Shown: positions 42,796 through 52,664 of the stretch, piece after piece
Numbering within the stretch: the stretch's first letter is position 1
Layout: each line of letters begins with the position of its first letter
From: JBGQMW01 sp963769845
GTDB taxonomy: Archaea > Thermoproteota > Bathyarchaeia > Bathyarchaeales > Bathycorpusculaceae
Reading direction: 5' to 3'
Assembly: GCA_963769845.1 (NCBI GenBank)
Contig: CAVYNL010000018.1
Coordinates: 46,252-110,251 of the forward strand
Length of the DNA stretch: 64,000 nt
Notes under the pieces: generated by a model
Told to the model about the DNA's origin: nothing
Seen by the model: only the letters and a program-made list of their open reading frames with translations
Databases searched by the model: none
Made by a program: the position numbers and the translations under genes

Positions 42796-43644
42796 ATGAA
42801 GGCGCTGATTTCTGTTGACATGGAAGGCATGCCTTACATTGTTTCTCGAGGTCACCTGAACCTCAAAGCACCTCTGTATGATGAAGGCAGAAGAATCGCC
42901 ACGAAAGTGACATTGATCGTCGCCGAGGAACTGCACAAGAACAGTTTTGATGAAGTTATAGTTGCTGACAGCCATGGACCCATGACTAATCTGTATATTG
43001 ATGATTTGCCAGAATACGTTGAAATCATCAGAGGCTTTCCAAGACCACTCAGCATGGTTTCAGGAATAGAAGAATGCGACGCCGCCATATTCCTAGGGTA
43101 CCATGCGAAGTTTGGCACGGCCAAATCTACCTTTGACCACACCTACAGCGGCGCAAGCATCAACAAAGTCACAGTGAACGGAATCGCCGCGAGCGAATTC
43201 CTCCTGAATGCGTATGTCGGAGGCGAGTCAAATGTGCCAGTAATATTGGTTGCGGGCGAGGCTCAGCTTCTGAAAGACGACGTGAAAAAGTATGCACCAT
43301 GGTGCGAAGCAGTAATCCTGAAACACTCGCTGAGCCGAGTGTCAGCCAGAAGCCCCAGCATGATAAAAATAGAAAAAGAACTGAGAACAGCCGTCAATAA
43401 GGCCACTGCCAACTTCAAGAAACACAAATGCAAACCCCTCAAAACCGAGAAACCCGTAAAATTCGGAGTAACGTTCCAAGCAAGCCACTTCGCTGACGTC
43501 GCAGAACTCCTACCAAGAGCAAAGCGCCTTAACGGTCTAGAAATCGAATACACGGCAAAAGACATAATCGAAGCCTACAAAACCTTCGAACTGCTCGCAC
43601 TAGCCGCTTCTGCCATGTCAACTATTCTGGTTAACCAGACATGA
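42796..43644 (+). CDS. dppA: M55-family D-aminopeptidase
   Basis: 282 residues. Family M55 (DppA) features: MKALISVDMEGMPYIV at the N-terminus (metal-binding Asp-x-Glu), VIVADSHGPMTN (Asp and His ligands), FLGYHAKFGTAKSTFDHTYS (catalytic His region) and VAGEAQLLKDDVKKYAPWCE. Zinc-dependent enzymes that cleave D-Ala- or similar N-terminal residues; in archaea the natural peptide is unknown. Length is normal. Confidence 0.92.
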   Translation: MKALISVDMEGMPYIVSRGHLNLKAPLYDEGRRIATKVTLIVAEELHKNSFDEVIVADSHGPMTNLYIDDLPEYVEIIRGFPRPLSMVSGIEECDAAIFLGYHAKFGTAKSTFDHTYSGASINKVTVNGIAASEFLLNAYVGGESNVPVILVAGEAQLLKDDVKKYAPWCEAVILKHSLSRVSARSPSMIKIEKELRTAVNKATANFKKHKCKPLKTEKPVKFGVTFQASHFADVAELLPRAKRLNGLEIEYTAKDIIEAYKTFELLALAASAMSTILVNQT

Positions 43645-43798
43645 CTCGATCATAGCGCGCGCTCCAATGCATGCGCCGAACAGCGAGCCCACTGTGGATC
43701 CTGAATATGAATGAAGCCTTCATAAACGAGATATTCTGAGCTTGGGATGCTTTGCTCGGTGCGCGCTTGACCCGAGATGGCGGGGCAGAGGTTTGGAG

Positions 43799-44530
43799 TT
43801 GAAAGGCAAAGCAGTGTTTCTTCTTGCGACTGTAGTGTTGGCGGTGCAGAGCCTGTCGGCTGCGCTTCCGACGACGAGGGCGCTCAGCTTAAGCTACACT
43901 GATGATGTTTGGGCCTATCTGACTGTTTCGGGTCCCGACTTGACAAGGCCTGGAACTGTCGAGTCATACGTTGTTTCCGGCAAGTTGGCAGTGACAACGA
44001 CAGGGTATGTTCACGTCACGTTCTGGCTTGACTCGAGTTCGCAGGCTTCCAGGGTTGTCTGTGAAGATGATGCGATGTCTCTGGGTCCAAGTGGCGCTGG
44101 ATACAGTTTCACCAAAGTATTCCAGGTCTGCATCCCCGCCGACGCGGTCGAAAACAGATACGTCTACGCGAAACTGGACGTTAGCGGGAAGCACTTCTCC
44201 AGCTTTGCAGTTTCGCTCGTTCAAAACCAGACCGAATCGGAGCTGCAATCCCAAATTGCTTTCTTGCAGTCTCAAGTGAACAATCTGCTTTCGCAAATAG
44301 CCAAGCTGGAGTCTGACAAGGCTTCATTGCAGGCGAACGGCTCTGACCTCAGAAATCAAATAGATAGCCTTACGTCGCAAGCCAACGGTTTGCAGTCTCA
44401 GGTAGACGACGTACGAGTGCAGAGCAGCAACGTTACAAGCTTGTTCTGGGTGACGACAGCAATAGCAGCCGTCTTTGCCTTCACAACAGCCTTCTTGTCG
44501 GTCAGAGGACGAAAACGAAAACCCCTGTAG
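43799..44530 (+). CDS. Cell-surface coiled-coil protein with C-terminal anchor, second of its kind
   Basis: TTG 43799 (or 43793) is chosen because GGCAGAGG lies just before it and the signal peptide KGKAVFLLATVVLAVQSLSA then begins directly; the frame is open from 43742. Outer beta domain (SYTDDVWAYLTVSGPDLTRP to about residue 145), then a Gln/Ser/Leu coiled coil (SELQSQIAFLQSQVNNLLSQ onward), one membrane helix (VTTAIAAVFAFTTAFLSV) and a basic tail. Same architecture as the gene at 17423-18295. Function unknown. Confidence 0.65.
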   Translation: MKGKAVFLLATVVLAVQSLSAALPTTRALSLSYTDDVWAYLTVSGPDLTRPGTVESYVVSGKLAVTTTGYVHVTFWLDSSSQASRVVCEDDAMSLGPSGAGYSFTKVFQVCIPADAVENRYVYAKLDVSGKHFSSFAVSLVQNQTESELQSQIAFLQSQVNNLLSQIAKLESDKASLQANGSDLRNQIDSLTSQANGLQSQVDDVRVQSSNVTSLFWVTTAIAAVFAFTTAFLSVRGRKRKPL

Positions 44531-44551
44531 CGCGCTTGGAGCGCGCGCGAG

Positions 44552-44842
44552 CTATTCGTTCAATCGGCCCGATATGTCTTCCCAACTGAACAATTCGAAG
44601 CAGATGAGTGTTTCCGTCCTGCGAATGAACTGAGACTTCCTCAGCTCCATGACCCTGGCATCAATGTCCTTCATTGATCTCCGAAATATTATGACATAAT
44701 CGAAAGACCCGTGAACAATGTCCATCCTCTCCTCCTTAGAGTCTACGACCAACCGCTTGGACAACACTTCAGCGGCGAACTCTTTCTCTTTCCCAGGCTG
44801 AATCTGCACGAGAACATAGGCGCGACTATCTTGAGAGGCCAT
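44552..44842 (-). CDS. Stand-alone Lrp/AsnC ligand-binding (RAM) domain protein
   Basis: 96 residues, no helix-turn-helix. The RAM domain is seen in AYVLVQIQPGKEKEFAAEVL, then DIVHGSFDYVIIFRRSMKDI and FIRRTETLICFELF. Such proteins bind amino acids and may modulate full-length Lrp paralogs, of which the window has two (26321, broken; 48833, intact). GCGCGC motifs lie on its 3' side. Confidence 0.82.
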   Translation of the reverse strand: MASQDSRAYVLVQIQPGKEKEFAAEVLSKRLVVDSKEERMDIVHGSFDYVIIFRRSMKDIDARVMELRKSQFIRRTETLICFELFSWEDISGRLNE

Positions 44843-45086
44843 AAGTGCCTCTCTTGCCGTTCAGCCTATTATCGTTTTCCATGAGTTGACGCACGGTTCA
44901 TCGTGGAGGGAAATGTAACGTGCGCTGTCGCTCGGGCTACGCTTACTCTTGCATTGGTAGCGCAGAACAGGCTTAGAACGCGCGCGAACGCTCTGGACCT
45001 GTTTCAGATTGCAGGCACGGAGGTAGATTCTGAATATCGAGTGCCATTTCATAACACATTCATACATAACATTCCAAGTAAAACTC

Positions 45087-45854
45087 ATGGTGGACTTACA
45101 GGCGCTTGACGCTTCGCTTTCTCTCCTGACAGTAGCCATTTTTGCTTTCTACTATCTTACCGTGATTAAGCCTCGACGTCAGCCGGGTCCGGAGGCAAAA
45201 TCCTTCGAGTTATGCCAGCACCCTGTCCAGGCTCCACCGCGGGCTCCGCATGCTCCACCTCAGAATCCTGCCCCGTCGCCAACGCGGAATTCTCAGAATG
45301 CACCTCAACTTCCTCAGGCTTCACCTAAGAATTTTATTCAACCCCAGACTGAGTGTCTTCCTAAAACTCCGCCTCGGACTACGGTTTTACATGGAGAAGC
45401 GGCGGTTAGAGCTCTTGAAGACTTTGCAGAAGACCTTGAGAAAAGACAGGGCGATGATTCAGAAGAGACGCATAAAACCTCATTGGTCAAGCTTGCAAAT
45501 GTGTTGATAGGCGCTATCCAAGCGGACGACAACTCAAGAATCAAGAACGCGAGGCCAACCGGAAAGGGGCAGGCTCGGGGCCGAAAGAAACAGAGGACTG
45601 CTGACCCCCCAAAGAAGCAGCTCTGTAAGACTGGGATCGGACGAAAAAGGAATTCAAGCAAGCACGCTATGACCATGGCATCAAGTAAGAATGTGAAGAA
45701 AGCGCGCGCTCACAGGGCAGACAAGACAAGACAAACCGAGAAATGTGCACGCACGCGCGCTGGCGGTGGTGGCCGCCTTCTCAATCGAACCATCAAGAAG
45801 GCGGGGGGACTAAGCCCACGTGATCTGGAAAAACTTAAAGCACAGACTAACTGA
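45087..45854 (+). CDS. Hypothetical protein: membrane anchor, Pro-rich stretch, basic tail
   Basis: 255 residues. One N-terminal membrane helix (LSLLTVAIFAFYYLTVIK), a Pro/Ala/Gln-rich disordered region (residues 32-105), a short helical piece (AAVRALEDFAEDLEKRQGDD), and a C-terminal Arg/Lys-rich region of about 90 residues with Cys at three places. Two GCGCGC motifs are in frame as Ala-Arg-Ala and Thr-Arg-Ala. No family recognised; the basic tail could bind nucleic acid at the membrane. Confidence 0.55.
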   Translation: MVDLQALDASLSLLTVAIFAFYYLTVIKPRRQPGPEAKSFELCQHPVQAPPRAPHAPPQNPAPSPTRNSQNAPQLPQASPKNFIQPQTECLPKTPPRTTVLHGEAAVRALEDFAEDLEKRQGDDSEETHKTSLVKLANVLIGAIQADDNSRIKNARPTGKGQARGRKKQRTADPPKKQLCKTGIGRKRNSSKHAMTMASSKNVKKARAHRADKTRQTEKCARTRAGGGGRLLNRTIKKAGGLSPRDLEKLKAQTN

Positions 45855-45890
45855 CTGCTATCATGAAGCACGTTTTAGAGAGATGATTGT

Positions 45891-46412
45891 TTGAACAACC
45901 CGGTGGTAGGCTGGGATCCGCAGAGCGGTGAACGCGTCTTTGGTTCGGTGGTTATGAATCTGCGCAAGATGTGGGCGCCTCCCAACTATGGTATCTTTTT
46001 CACGGATCGCCGCCTAATCTTCGCCAGGGTCAGCGGGTATTACAGCCCCGCGGGTGGCTTGATAGTTGACGACATAATCAGAGCTGGAAAGAAACGCGAG
46101 ATCGAGGAAAATCAGGCAAAGTACGCCCAGATGAGCCCACAGCAGATGGCCGACGGGAAAGATAACGTCGGCGTGTTCTATGAACACGTACTCAACGTAA
46201 CGGTGAAGGAAAAGCGGTTTCTCGAAATGGAATTCGTGTTTTGCAGGATGCAGAAGCTCGGATGGGAGAAGGTTGGGTTCAACACTTGGGGGGTAGACTT
46301 TCCAGACGAGGCCGTGAGATCTCTAAGTGACTTGCTTCGCAAGTTTCTGCCCACAAAGTTGAACGTTCAGCTGCAATCCTCCAAATTGCGTGCATCCTTC
46401 GGAGGATCATAG
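45891..46412 (+). CDS. PH-like domain protein
   Basis: 173 residues from TTG 45891. A bacterial-type PH fold is suggested by FGSVVMNLRKMWAPPNYGIF followed by FTDRRLIFARVSGYYSPAGG and later VTVKEKRFLEMEFVFCRMQK with a C-terminal helix RSLSDLLRKFLP. The F-x-T-D-x-R-L-I pattern is common to this group and recurs in the gene at 52665 (VLTDKRIIGEP). Function unknown; likely membrane-associated. Confidence 0.6.
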   Translation: MNNPVVGWDPQSGERVFGSVVMNLRKMWAPPNYGIFFTDRRLIFARVSGYYSPAGGLIVDDIIRAGKKREIEENQAKYAQMSPQQMADGKDNVGVFYEHVLNVTVKEKRFLEMEFVFCRMQKLGWEKVGFNTWGVDFPDEAVRSLSDLLRKFLPTKLNVQLQSSKLRASFGGS

Positions 46413-46495
46413 GGCACACGATTCTTCTCTCGAGCCATAGTTCTTAGCGCGCGTTTGTTGGTCAAGTGTTTTATCGAGCGCGCGCGGGTAATATG

Positions 46496-46702
46496 CTACA
46501 AACGCGGATTATCGTGTGTGTCTAGGTGGAAGAATTCCCTGACTTCTCGGTTGAGTTCCCTCTTTTGTATCCATGGCGGTACATGCTCTGACCTGACGTT
46601 GCCCCTGTCAAGAACCAGGATTGTCTTCTTCGGGTCAATCATCAATGCTTTTCTATGCCACTTCTTGGAAGGTTTCTGTCTTGAAAACATCAGCACACCC
46701 AT
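46496..46702 (-). CDS. Possible leaderless small protein (68 aa)
   Basis: ATG 46702 on the reverse strand has a TATA-like CTTTTAAC about 27 bases upstream, correct for a leaderless gene. The product MGVLMFSRQKPSKKWHRKAL, then KTILVLDRGNVRSEHVPPWI and a charged helix ELNREVREFFHLD, reads naturally. No family. A GCGCGCGCG motif overlaps the region just past its stop. Confidence 0.35.
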   Translation of the reverse strand: MGVLMFSRQKPSKKWHRKALMIDPKKTILVLDRGNVRSEHVPPWIQKRELNREVREFFHLDTHDNPRL

Positions 46703-46926
46703 TGATAATCTGTCGGAAAAAAGTTAAAAGGCATGTTCCAGAATCTGTAATATTCTTCTAGAAGACACGTCTATAACATTCTAGTAGAAAACACTTCTAA
46801 TAGCGCGTGCGCATGTTTCTTTTTTCAAACGTGACCTGAGAGTGTGACGTTAAATGGGAAAGTGGGACACAAGAATAGATTTATTAGTTGGGTTAAAGTT
46901 GAAATTTACTCAGGAGTGTAAGATTT

Positions 46927-48650
46927 TTGGATGGATCGAAGAAAAACAGAAATGTTGCCATAATCGCTATAGCGGCGCTCATCCTTGTCATCAGCTTCCC
47001 AGGATTCGCGTCAACAGTAAAAGCAGCTGGACCAGAAGATGGCTGGAAAGCACAGCTACTCTTCCATGCCCGTCCGGCATCGCTTAGAGGACCAGACCCT
47101 CTTTCTCCAAGTCAAATCATAGGGGCCTACAATCTTAATTCAGCAACGGGCGGCGCTGGAACGACGATAGCCATCGTCGACGCCTACGATGACCCAACCA
47201 TCGCAAACGACTTAGCTACGTTCAGCAGCTACTTCGGTCTGCCAGCAGCGGCTTTTGTGAAGCATAAGATGTCAACCATCATCAGTGTGAACAGCGGCTG
47301 GGCACTTGAGATATCGCTGGACGTTGAATGGGCTCACGCCATAGCCCCGCAAGCAACGATACTGCTGGTAGAGGCCAGGTCAAACAGCCTTACCGATCTT
47401 CTTGCCGCAGTAAGCTACGCCACAAGCTACACGGGCGTCAAGGCAGTCTCGATGAGCTGGGGAGGAAGCGAATTCTCCACAGAAACCTCCTATGACTCGT
47501 ACTTCGCCACGCCGGGCATCGTCTTCTTCGCGTCCAGCGGGGACAACGGAGCCGGCGTGATATGGCCTTCGAGCTCGCCGAACGTGGTTGGCGTCGGCGG
47601 AACAACCCTCAACCTTGACTCAAGCGGAGCGGTGACTTCGGAGACTGGCGTGGAGCGGAAGCGGAGGCGGCGTGAGCGCATACGAGGCCAAGCCAACGTA
47701 TCAAACAAACTACGGCGTCACAACCGCCAGACGTGCCGTGCCAGACGTCTCCTACGACGCAGATCCAAACACGGGCGTTCTAGTGTATGACAGCACACCT
47801 TACCAAGGTTCGTCAGGCTGGTGGGTGGTAGGCGGCACGAGCGCAGGAGCCCCACAGTGGGCAGCAATCCAAGCTCTTGGGCTTTCAGCGAATAACAACA
47901 ACTTCTATCAGGACGCGGCATCCTCAGCTTATGCGTCATACTTCAGAGACATCACAAGCGGGTCAAACGGAAACTCAGCAGGCCCAGCCTATGACTTGGT
48001 GACAGGCTTAGGCAGCCCAGTCACCACCAGCTTCACAGCCTCGGTCACCCCAGACTTCTCACTGTCAGCCTCACCGGCATCGTTGACAATCAGAAGCGGA
48101 TCCTCGGGAACCTCGACGATAACAATAACAGTTCCTCAACGGATTCTCGGGCACAGTCACGCTTTCAACGACTGCTCCGACTGGTTGGACAGCCGATCTC
48201 AGTCAAACGTTAATTTCAACGTCGGGCCAATCAACACTGAACATAACTGTGCCGAGCAGCGCCAGCAGCGGTGTATACTCGGTCACAGTGACAGGCACAA
48301 GCGGATCGTTAAGCCATACCATAAGCCTAACAGTGCAAGTCACCTCCCCAGACTTCTCGATCTCAGCGTCACAGGCATCGTTGACGATCAGAAGCGGGTC
48401 CCACGGAACCTCAACTATAACAATAACAGCTCTCAACGGCTTCACGGGCACAGTAACGTTATCAGCAAGTGCTCCAACGGGGTTAGCCGCCAGTCTTAAC
48501 CCACTCTCGATTTCAACCTCGGGAAAATCCACACTGACAATAACAGTACCAAGCAACACCAGAACAGGAACATTCACCATCACGGTAACAGGCACAAGCG
48601 GCACCCTAAGCCACACCGCGAGCGTAAGAGTAACAGTCCGACGCTACTAA
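46927..48650 (+). CDS. S53-family (sedolisin) peptidase, two frameshifts
   Basis: Read as one gene of about 574 codons. Frame 1 (46927-47650): signal peptide (AIIAIAALILVISFPGFA), then catalytic Glu/Asp region ALEISLDVEWAHAIAPQATI and oxyanion Asp in FFASSGDNGAGVIWP. An extra base near 47649 shifts into frame 2, which holds the nucleophile Ser in GGTSAGAPQWAAIQA and the calcium site end. A second extra base near 48133-48136 shifts into frame 3. The C-terminus has two Ig-like repeats of about 90 residues (each starting PDFSxSAS and containing NGFxGTVTLS). The long pro-peptide of classic sedolisins is absent. Secreted acid-type serine-carboxyl peptidase if functional. Confidence 0.82.
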
Positions 48651-48832
48651 ACAACCAAGACACCCTCCCTCCTTTTTTGTGCAGACACAAGAAAGTCCAG
48701 TAGTTTTACGCGTGCGATCAGAAAAATCTCTCTGGCACGCGCTCCAGTAAATAATGGAAGTAGCCTAGCGCGCGCGGAATTGACTCAAGTCTTATTAGCA
48801 TTGTATACTCTATTTTCAATCAAGGTGACGAG

Positions 48833-49324
48833 ATGGATAGGAAAGAGAAGGACATCTTGATGCTTATTTTTGAGATGATAAGAAACTCACGAAGAAGCGA
48901 TCGAGAACTTGCCAGAAGTCTACGTGTTTCGCAGCCGACGGTTACTCGTAAGAGGACAATCATCGAGAAAGAAGGCTACATCAAGGAGTACACGGTAGTC
49001 CCAGACTTGGTCAAGCTTGGATATGACTTCATAGCCGTAACGTTTCTATCGTTCGCCGAAGACAAACCTGAACTCTTCGATAAAGCAAGAGAGTGGACGA
49101 AGAATCAATCTTCAGTTCTCTTTGCGGCTGACGGTCAAGGCCTCGGAATGAACAGCATCATGGTTTCGGCGCATAAGAGCTATGGTGACTTTTCGAACCT
49201 GATTACCAAGCTTAGACAAGACTGGCAACCGAACCTTAGACAAGTCGAGTCTTTCATAATAAGCCTGGCCAAGAAGGAACGTTTCATAAAGGACTTCTCA
49301 TTCCGATACCTTGAAAAGAACTAG
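48833..49324 (+). CDS. Lrp/AsnC-family transcriptional regulator (intact)
   Basis: 163 residues. N-terminal HTH: LIFEMIRNSRRSDRELARSL, RVSQPTVTRKRTIIEKEGYI. The C-terminal RAM domain runs VTFLSFAEDKPELFDKAREW to FIISLAKKERFIKDF. Similar over its whole length to the broken gene at 26321-26901, so the two are paralogs with related DNA-reading helices (RVSQPTVTR in both). A GCGCGCGC motif and a TATA-like TGTATACTC lie upstream. Convergent with the sensor kinase. Confidence 0.9.
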   Translation: MDRKEKDILMLIFEMIRNSRRSDRELARSLRVSQPTVTRKRTIIEKEGYIKEYTVVPDLVKLGYDFIAVTFLSFAEDKPELFDKAREWTKNQSSVLFAADGQGLGMNSIMVSAHKSYGDFSNLITKLRQDWQPNLRQVESFIISLAKKERFIKDFSFRYLEKN

Positions 49325-49413
49325 TGGTTCTCAGCTGCAACCTGAATCCGTCTCCTAGTGTGCGCAGAAATGCGTCAAAGCCAAGCGCGCGCTACGAATA
49401 TGGTTGTCGCATC

Positions 49414-51231
49414 TCAGCGCATGCAAACGGGAAGCATTACGATGAGCGTGCTTCCTTTGCCGACTGTGCTGCTTGCTTGGATTTTGCCGCCGTGGGCCTC
49501 AACTAGCCGTTTGCAGATGGGCAGGCCGAGACCCATTCCCTTTGCTTTTGTGGTGAAAAGCGGCCTGAAGAGGTTTTTCAGGGTTTCCTCTGACATACCA
49601 ACCCCTGTGTCCGAGAAAACAATTTCCAGGTCACCGTTTGATTCTCTGCTTTCTATCGTCAGTTTGCCCCCCTTGGGCATCGCGTCAACTGCGTTCTTGA
49701 TTATGTTCATGAAGACTCTTTTCATCTTGCCTGTGTCAACACTCATCTTCGGTTGGTCCCTAGTCAGGTCTGCCACTCGAACGTTTTTCGGGATCTTGAC
49801 AGCGGATAGGGCTTCCTTCAGGATCAATCGGGGGTTGCTCTCGTCCAAGTCAAGCTTCACTTCTCTTGAGTATTCCAGCAGGTCGTTTATGATCTTGTTC
49901 GAGTTTTCAATGTCTTTCTCGATGAAGCCAAGCATCTCTTTTGACTTCTTGTCAATTTTGGAGCCCCATCTTGTCTTCAAGTAGTAGGTGGCGCCTGCAA
50001 TGCCCGTTAAGGGGTTGCGCAGGTCGTGACCAATCATGGCCGCTAACTCTCCTATGGCAGCAAGTCTTTCTGACCTGACGAGTTGTTGCTGCATTTCCTT
50101 CAGCTGCTTGGTTCGTGCTTCCACTTTTTCCTCCAAGTATTGGGCGTATTCCCTGACTTGTTGTATCAGTTTTGCGTTTTCGATGGCCGTGGCCGCTTGA
50201 TGGGCGAACAGTTCAAGAGGAGCTAGCGATTCCTTGGTCGGCCGTCGACCATCTTCAGGGTCATCTATGCTCATTATGGCCACGACTTTGCCGCCTGGCA
50301 ATCGCAACGGTATGTAAAGCAGATCGTCGGGGTTCCAGTCGACCGTCTCCTCCATTTTCATCTTGCTTGGGACTGCGTGCTTGAACTGTTCTTGAACAAG
50401 CGGGTCGCGCCAAGGCAGATAGTAGAACTCGCCCAAGCAATACTGCTCAAACATGGAGCTCAGGCGTTCACGCAATACCTTGCCTGAGGGCTGATGACTC
50501 CTTAGATGCTCCTTTTCTTCCTCGGTCAATCCCGCTGCTACAACGTCTGTTGTTTCTAGATTCTCATCCTTCAGAGTTATGACGGCCCTTCTCCATCCCT
50601 GCTCGCATATGACCTCCAGGATGGTTTGCAGTCGCTCGTGGGGATCCGTTGAGCTGAGCAGTGCGGCAGAGCTTTTCATCAAACCTGACATTTTCTTGGA
50701 TATGTTCCGATAGTTTCCTTCACTTTCTCGCAGGGCTCTTTCCATTTTCTTGTATTCGGTGACGTCTCTGAATATTCCCTGAAGCACTTTTCTGTCCCTG
50801 AGCTCTACGAGATTGGCTTTAATGGCTACTTCTTTGATTTCGCCTTTCTTCGTGATGACCTGTGTCTCCAAAACCTGTCCTTCTTTTTCTTTGACGTGCT
50901 GCCTGAAAGTCCTGCTCGTTCCCTCTTCCATGATTTCTTGAGGGGGATGGAGGACCCGCTGGTGTTTGCCGATCAGTTCCGTTTTGGTTCTGCCGACCAA
51001 CTCCGTTGCCGCACGGTTACAGTCTATAAGAATACCAGTCTCAGCATCAGCGACAAAAATAGCGTCCATTGCCTCCTCGAACAACTTTCCGTACTTTCCC
51101 TCAGATTCTTTCACGACTTCTTTCTCCAATGAACAGCCACGTTCGTCATCGACATGTAAAACTATTATTGGCTTTCTCTTTTTCACGTCGTCTTCCACTT
51201 CTGCTGAAGACCCTCTGGCGCGCTCTGTCAT
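49414..51231 (-). CDS. PAS-GAF sensor histidine kinase with vestigial receiver start
   Basis: 605 residues. Residues 22-30 (IIVLHVDDE) are exactly the first strand and acidic pair of a receiver domain, but the remainder of that domain is missing and the protein passes straight to a PAS domain (KLFEEAMDAIFVADAETGIL). A GAF-like region follows (residues about 190-350), then a long coiled coil and kinase core: H-box GELAAMIGHDLRNPLTGIAG, N-box MNIIKNAVDAMP, G1 SDTGVGMS, G2 KGMGLGLPICKRLVE. No membrane helices. Receiver partner is likely elsewhere. Confidence 0.92.
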   Translation of the reverse strand: MTERARGSSAEVEDDVKKRKPIIVLHVDDERGCSLEKEVVKESEGKYGKLFEEAMDAIFVADAETGILIDCNRAATELVGRTKTELIGKHQRVLHPPQEIMEEGTSRTFRQHVKEKEGQVLETQVITKKGEIKEVAIKANLVELRDRKVLQGIFRDVTEYKKMERALRESEGNYRNISKKMSGLMKSSAALLSSTDPHERLQTILEVICEQGWRRAVITLKDENLETTDVVAAGLTEEEKEHLRSHQPSGKVLRERLSSMFEQYCLGEFYYLPWRDPLVQEQFKHAVPSKMKMEETVDWNPDDLLYIPLRLPGGKVVAIMSIDDPEDGRRPTKESLAPLELFAHQAATAIENAKLIQQVREYAQYLEEKVEARTKQLKEMQQQLVRSERLAAIGELAAMIGHDLRNPLTGIAGATYYLKTRWGSKIDKKSKEMLGFIEKDIENSNKIINDLLEYSREVKLDLDESNPRLILKEALSAVKIPKNVRVADLTRDQPKMSVDTGKMKRVFMNIIKNAVDAMPKGGKLTIESRESNGDLEIVFSDTGVGMSEETLKNLFRPLFTTKAKGMGLGLPICKRLVEAHGGKIQASSTVGKGSTLIVMLPVCMR

Positions 51232-51409
51232 CTGATCATCTTCTCTGTTTACTCATTCCTCGAAGAGTGTTAGCGTTGAAGTCCGACGTCTGATAAAACG
51301 CTTATGAACAGAGTGTAAGTATTCTCTATCATGCGCGCGCTGTTGAAAGAACATGCAGGGTTTCTCTCTGTTCAACAAGCATGGGCGCCTGTTTCAACGT
51401 TGAACCACC

Positions 51410-51628
51410 TCATTCAACAGAAAGAAGACCTATCCCGTTAAACCACAACTTATACGTGTGGGCAAGCAAGGGTTCAAGGGCATGGAAGGAAGGCACTTCT
51501 CCATTCTTCCAGATCATTTTTCCTTTCTCCTTCACCACCCTGCCCACGAACCCCTCCCCTATCAGCTTCGTCACGGCTGAAAAAGGCGCGCGCGGAATCC
51601 TTAAGAGGTCCAAATCAGCTAAGAGCAT
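51410..51628 (-). CDS. Possible small protein or remnant (72 aa)
   Basis: Reverse-strand frame MLLADLDLLRIPRAPFSAVT, then KLIGEGFVGRVVKEKGKMIW and HALEPLLAHTYKLWFNGIGL. Codon use and hydrophobic pattern read naturally, more so than the opposite frame (51381-51638). No ribosome binding site; a GCGCGCGCG motif lies inside (about 51586). Could be a truncated gene. The rest of the 51232-51656 gap shows nothing else. Confidence 0.3.
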   Translation of the reverse strand: MLLADLDLLRIPRAPFSAVTKLIGEGFVGRVVKEKGKMIWKNGEVPSFHALEPLLAHTYKLWFNGIGLLSVE

Positions 51629-51656
51629 ATTATCCTAAGAACAAGGGGGAACTGGG

Positions 51657-52262
51657 TTGGCGGAAGTGGAGAAATCATTCAAGCCTCATCCAAACATGGT
51701 CAAGCTCTTTGACTACTACCTATTGATGGCAATCATGCCCGAAATCGTAGTCGGACTGATCGTGACCTTGCTAGTGTACATGTTCGACCCACCATATGCC
51801 TACATTCCAGCCATATCCTTCTTGATTCTTATCGCGCTGATAACTAGCTTCGTGTTTTACTGGATCCGAAGGTATTATCAATCAATCAACTATCAGCTCA
51901 CCCGCGACGAAGTAGTCGTTGAACACGGCGTTTGGTGGAAAATGAAGCACACTGTACCCTATGCCAGAGTAATGTCAGTAGACATCATACAAGGCCCACT
52001 TTCCAGAAGCCTCGGCATAGCCACTGTAGACATCTACACAGCAGGCTACACTGGCGTAGCAGGAGGCACCGGAGGCCCGGGCAGCAGAAGAGCCGAAGCC
52101 TCAATCATGCATGTTTCAGACTTCGCAGAAACAAGGGAGAACATACTGCACATAGTGAGAGGCAAACCATTGTTCGCCACCACCGCCAGTGACACAAGTA
52201 CTGAAATGCTGTCCGAACTGCGCAAGATGAGAGAACTCCTAGAGAAATCCAGCAAGAAATAG
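51657..52262 (+). CDS. Membrane PH-domain protein (bPH2/YdbS type)
   Basis: 201 residues from TTG 51657. Two membrane helices (MPEIVVGLIVTLLVYMF and ISFLILIALITSFVFYWI) followed by a bPH2 domain: INYQLTRDEVVVEHGVWWKM, KHTVPYARVMSVDIIQGPLS, RSLGIATVDIYTAGYTG, a Gly-rich loop, and a C-terminal helix. The PYxRVxxVDxxQGPLxRxLG pattern is characteristic of the YdbS/YdbT family. Function in membrane or envelope homeostasis is suspected. Confidence 0.85.
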   Translation: MAEVEKSFKPHPNMVKLFDYYLLMAIMPEIVVGLIVTLLVYMFDPPYAYIPAISFLILIALITSFVFYWIRRYYQSINYQLTRDEVVVEHGVWWKMKHTVPYARVMSVDIIQGPLSRSLGIATVDIYTAGYTGVAGGTGGPGSRRAEASIMHVSDFAETRENILHIVRGKPLFATTASDTSTEMLSELRKMRELLEKSSKK

Positions 52263-52323
52263 CAAGGCCGAATTTTACCGTTTTGTCCCAGAACCCAAAC
52301 CCAACGACGTATATTCTATTGCG

Positions 52324-52580
52324 TTAGCACGCCCGCGCAATTGCCCGTAGAGTGCGCTGTTTAGGTTTATTTTCTCCTCCTGTGTCCAACGTGGGCAGCC
52401 TGCGAGTTAGGATGAGGGAGTCCAGGTAGCAACTTATCTTGCCGAAGTTCTCGGCAACCATGCCGATGTCCTTCATGTCGATTTTTCGGTCGTTGTTGAA
52501 GTCACACCTGAAAACGCATGTCAAACTTATCGGCGGACCGGAAACGGCTCCGAAGCTTGAAGCAGCGCGCGCTCGCTAGA
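52324..52580 (-). pseudogene. Orphan dockerin type I fragment, second
   Basis: The reverse-strand frame opens at a TAG next to the GCGCGCGC motif at 52565 and reads SSFGAVSGPPISLTCVFRCD, then FNNDRKIDMKDIGMVAENFG, a single dockerin calcium loop with its helix, followed by an unrelated 35-residue end. A TTG at 52524 could start it but no signal sequence precedes it. Similar to the fragment at 24006-24125 (VFRCD-N-RKI pattern in both). Confidence 0.55.
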
Positions 52581-52664
52581 ACCCACAAAAGCCTTAAATC
52601 TGACGCTTCACAAAGACGGCCGATGCTCCATGTTTCAAGCACAGGTGAATGGTGAGTAGTAAAA

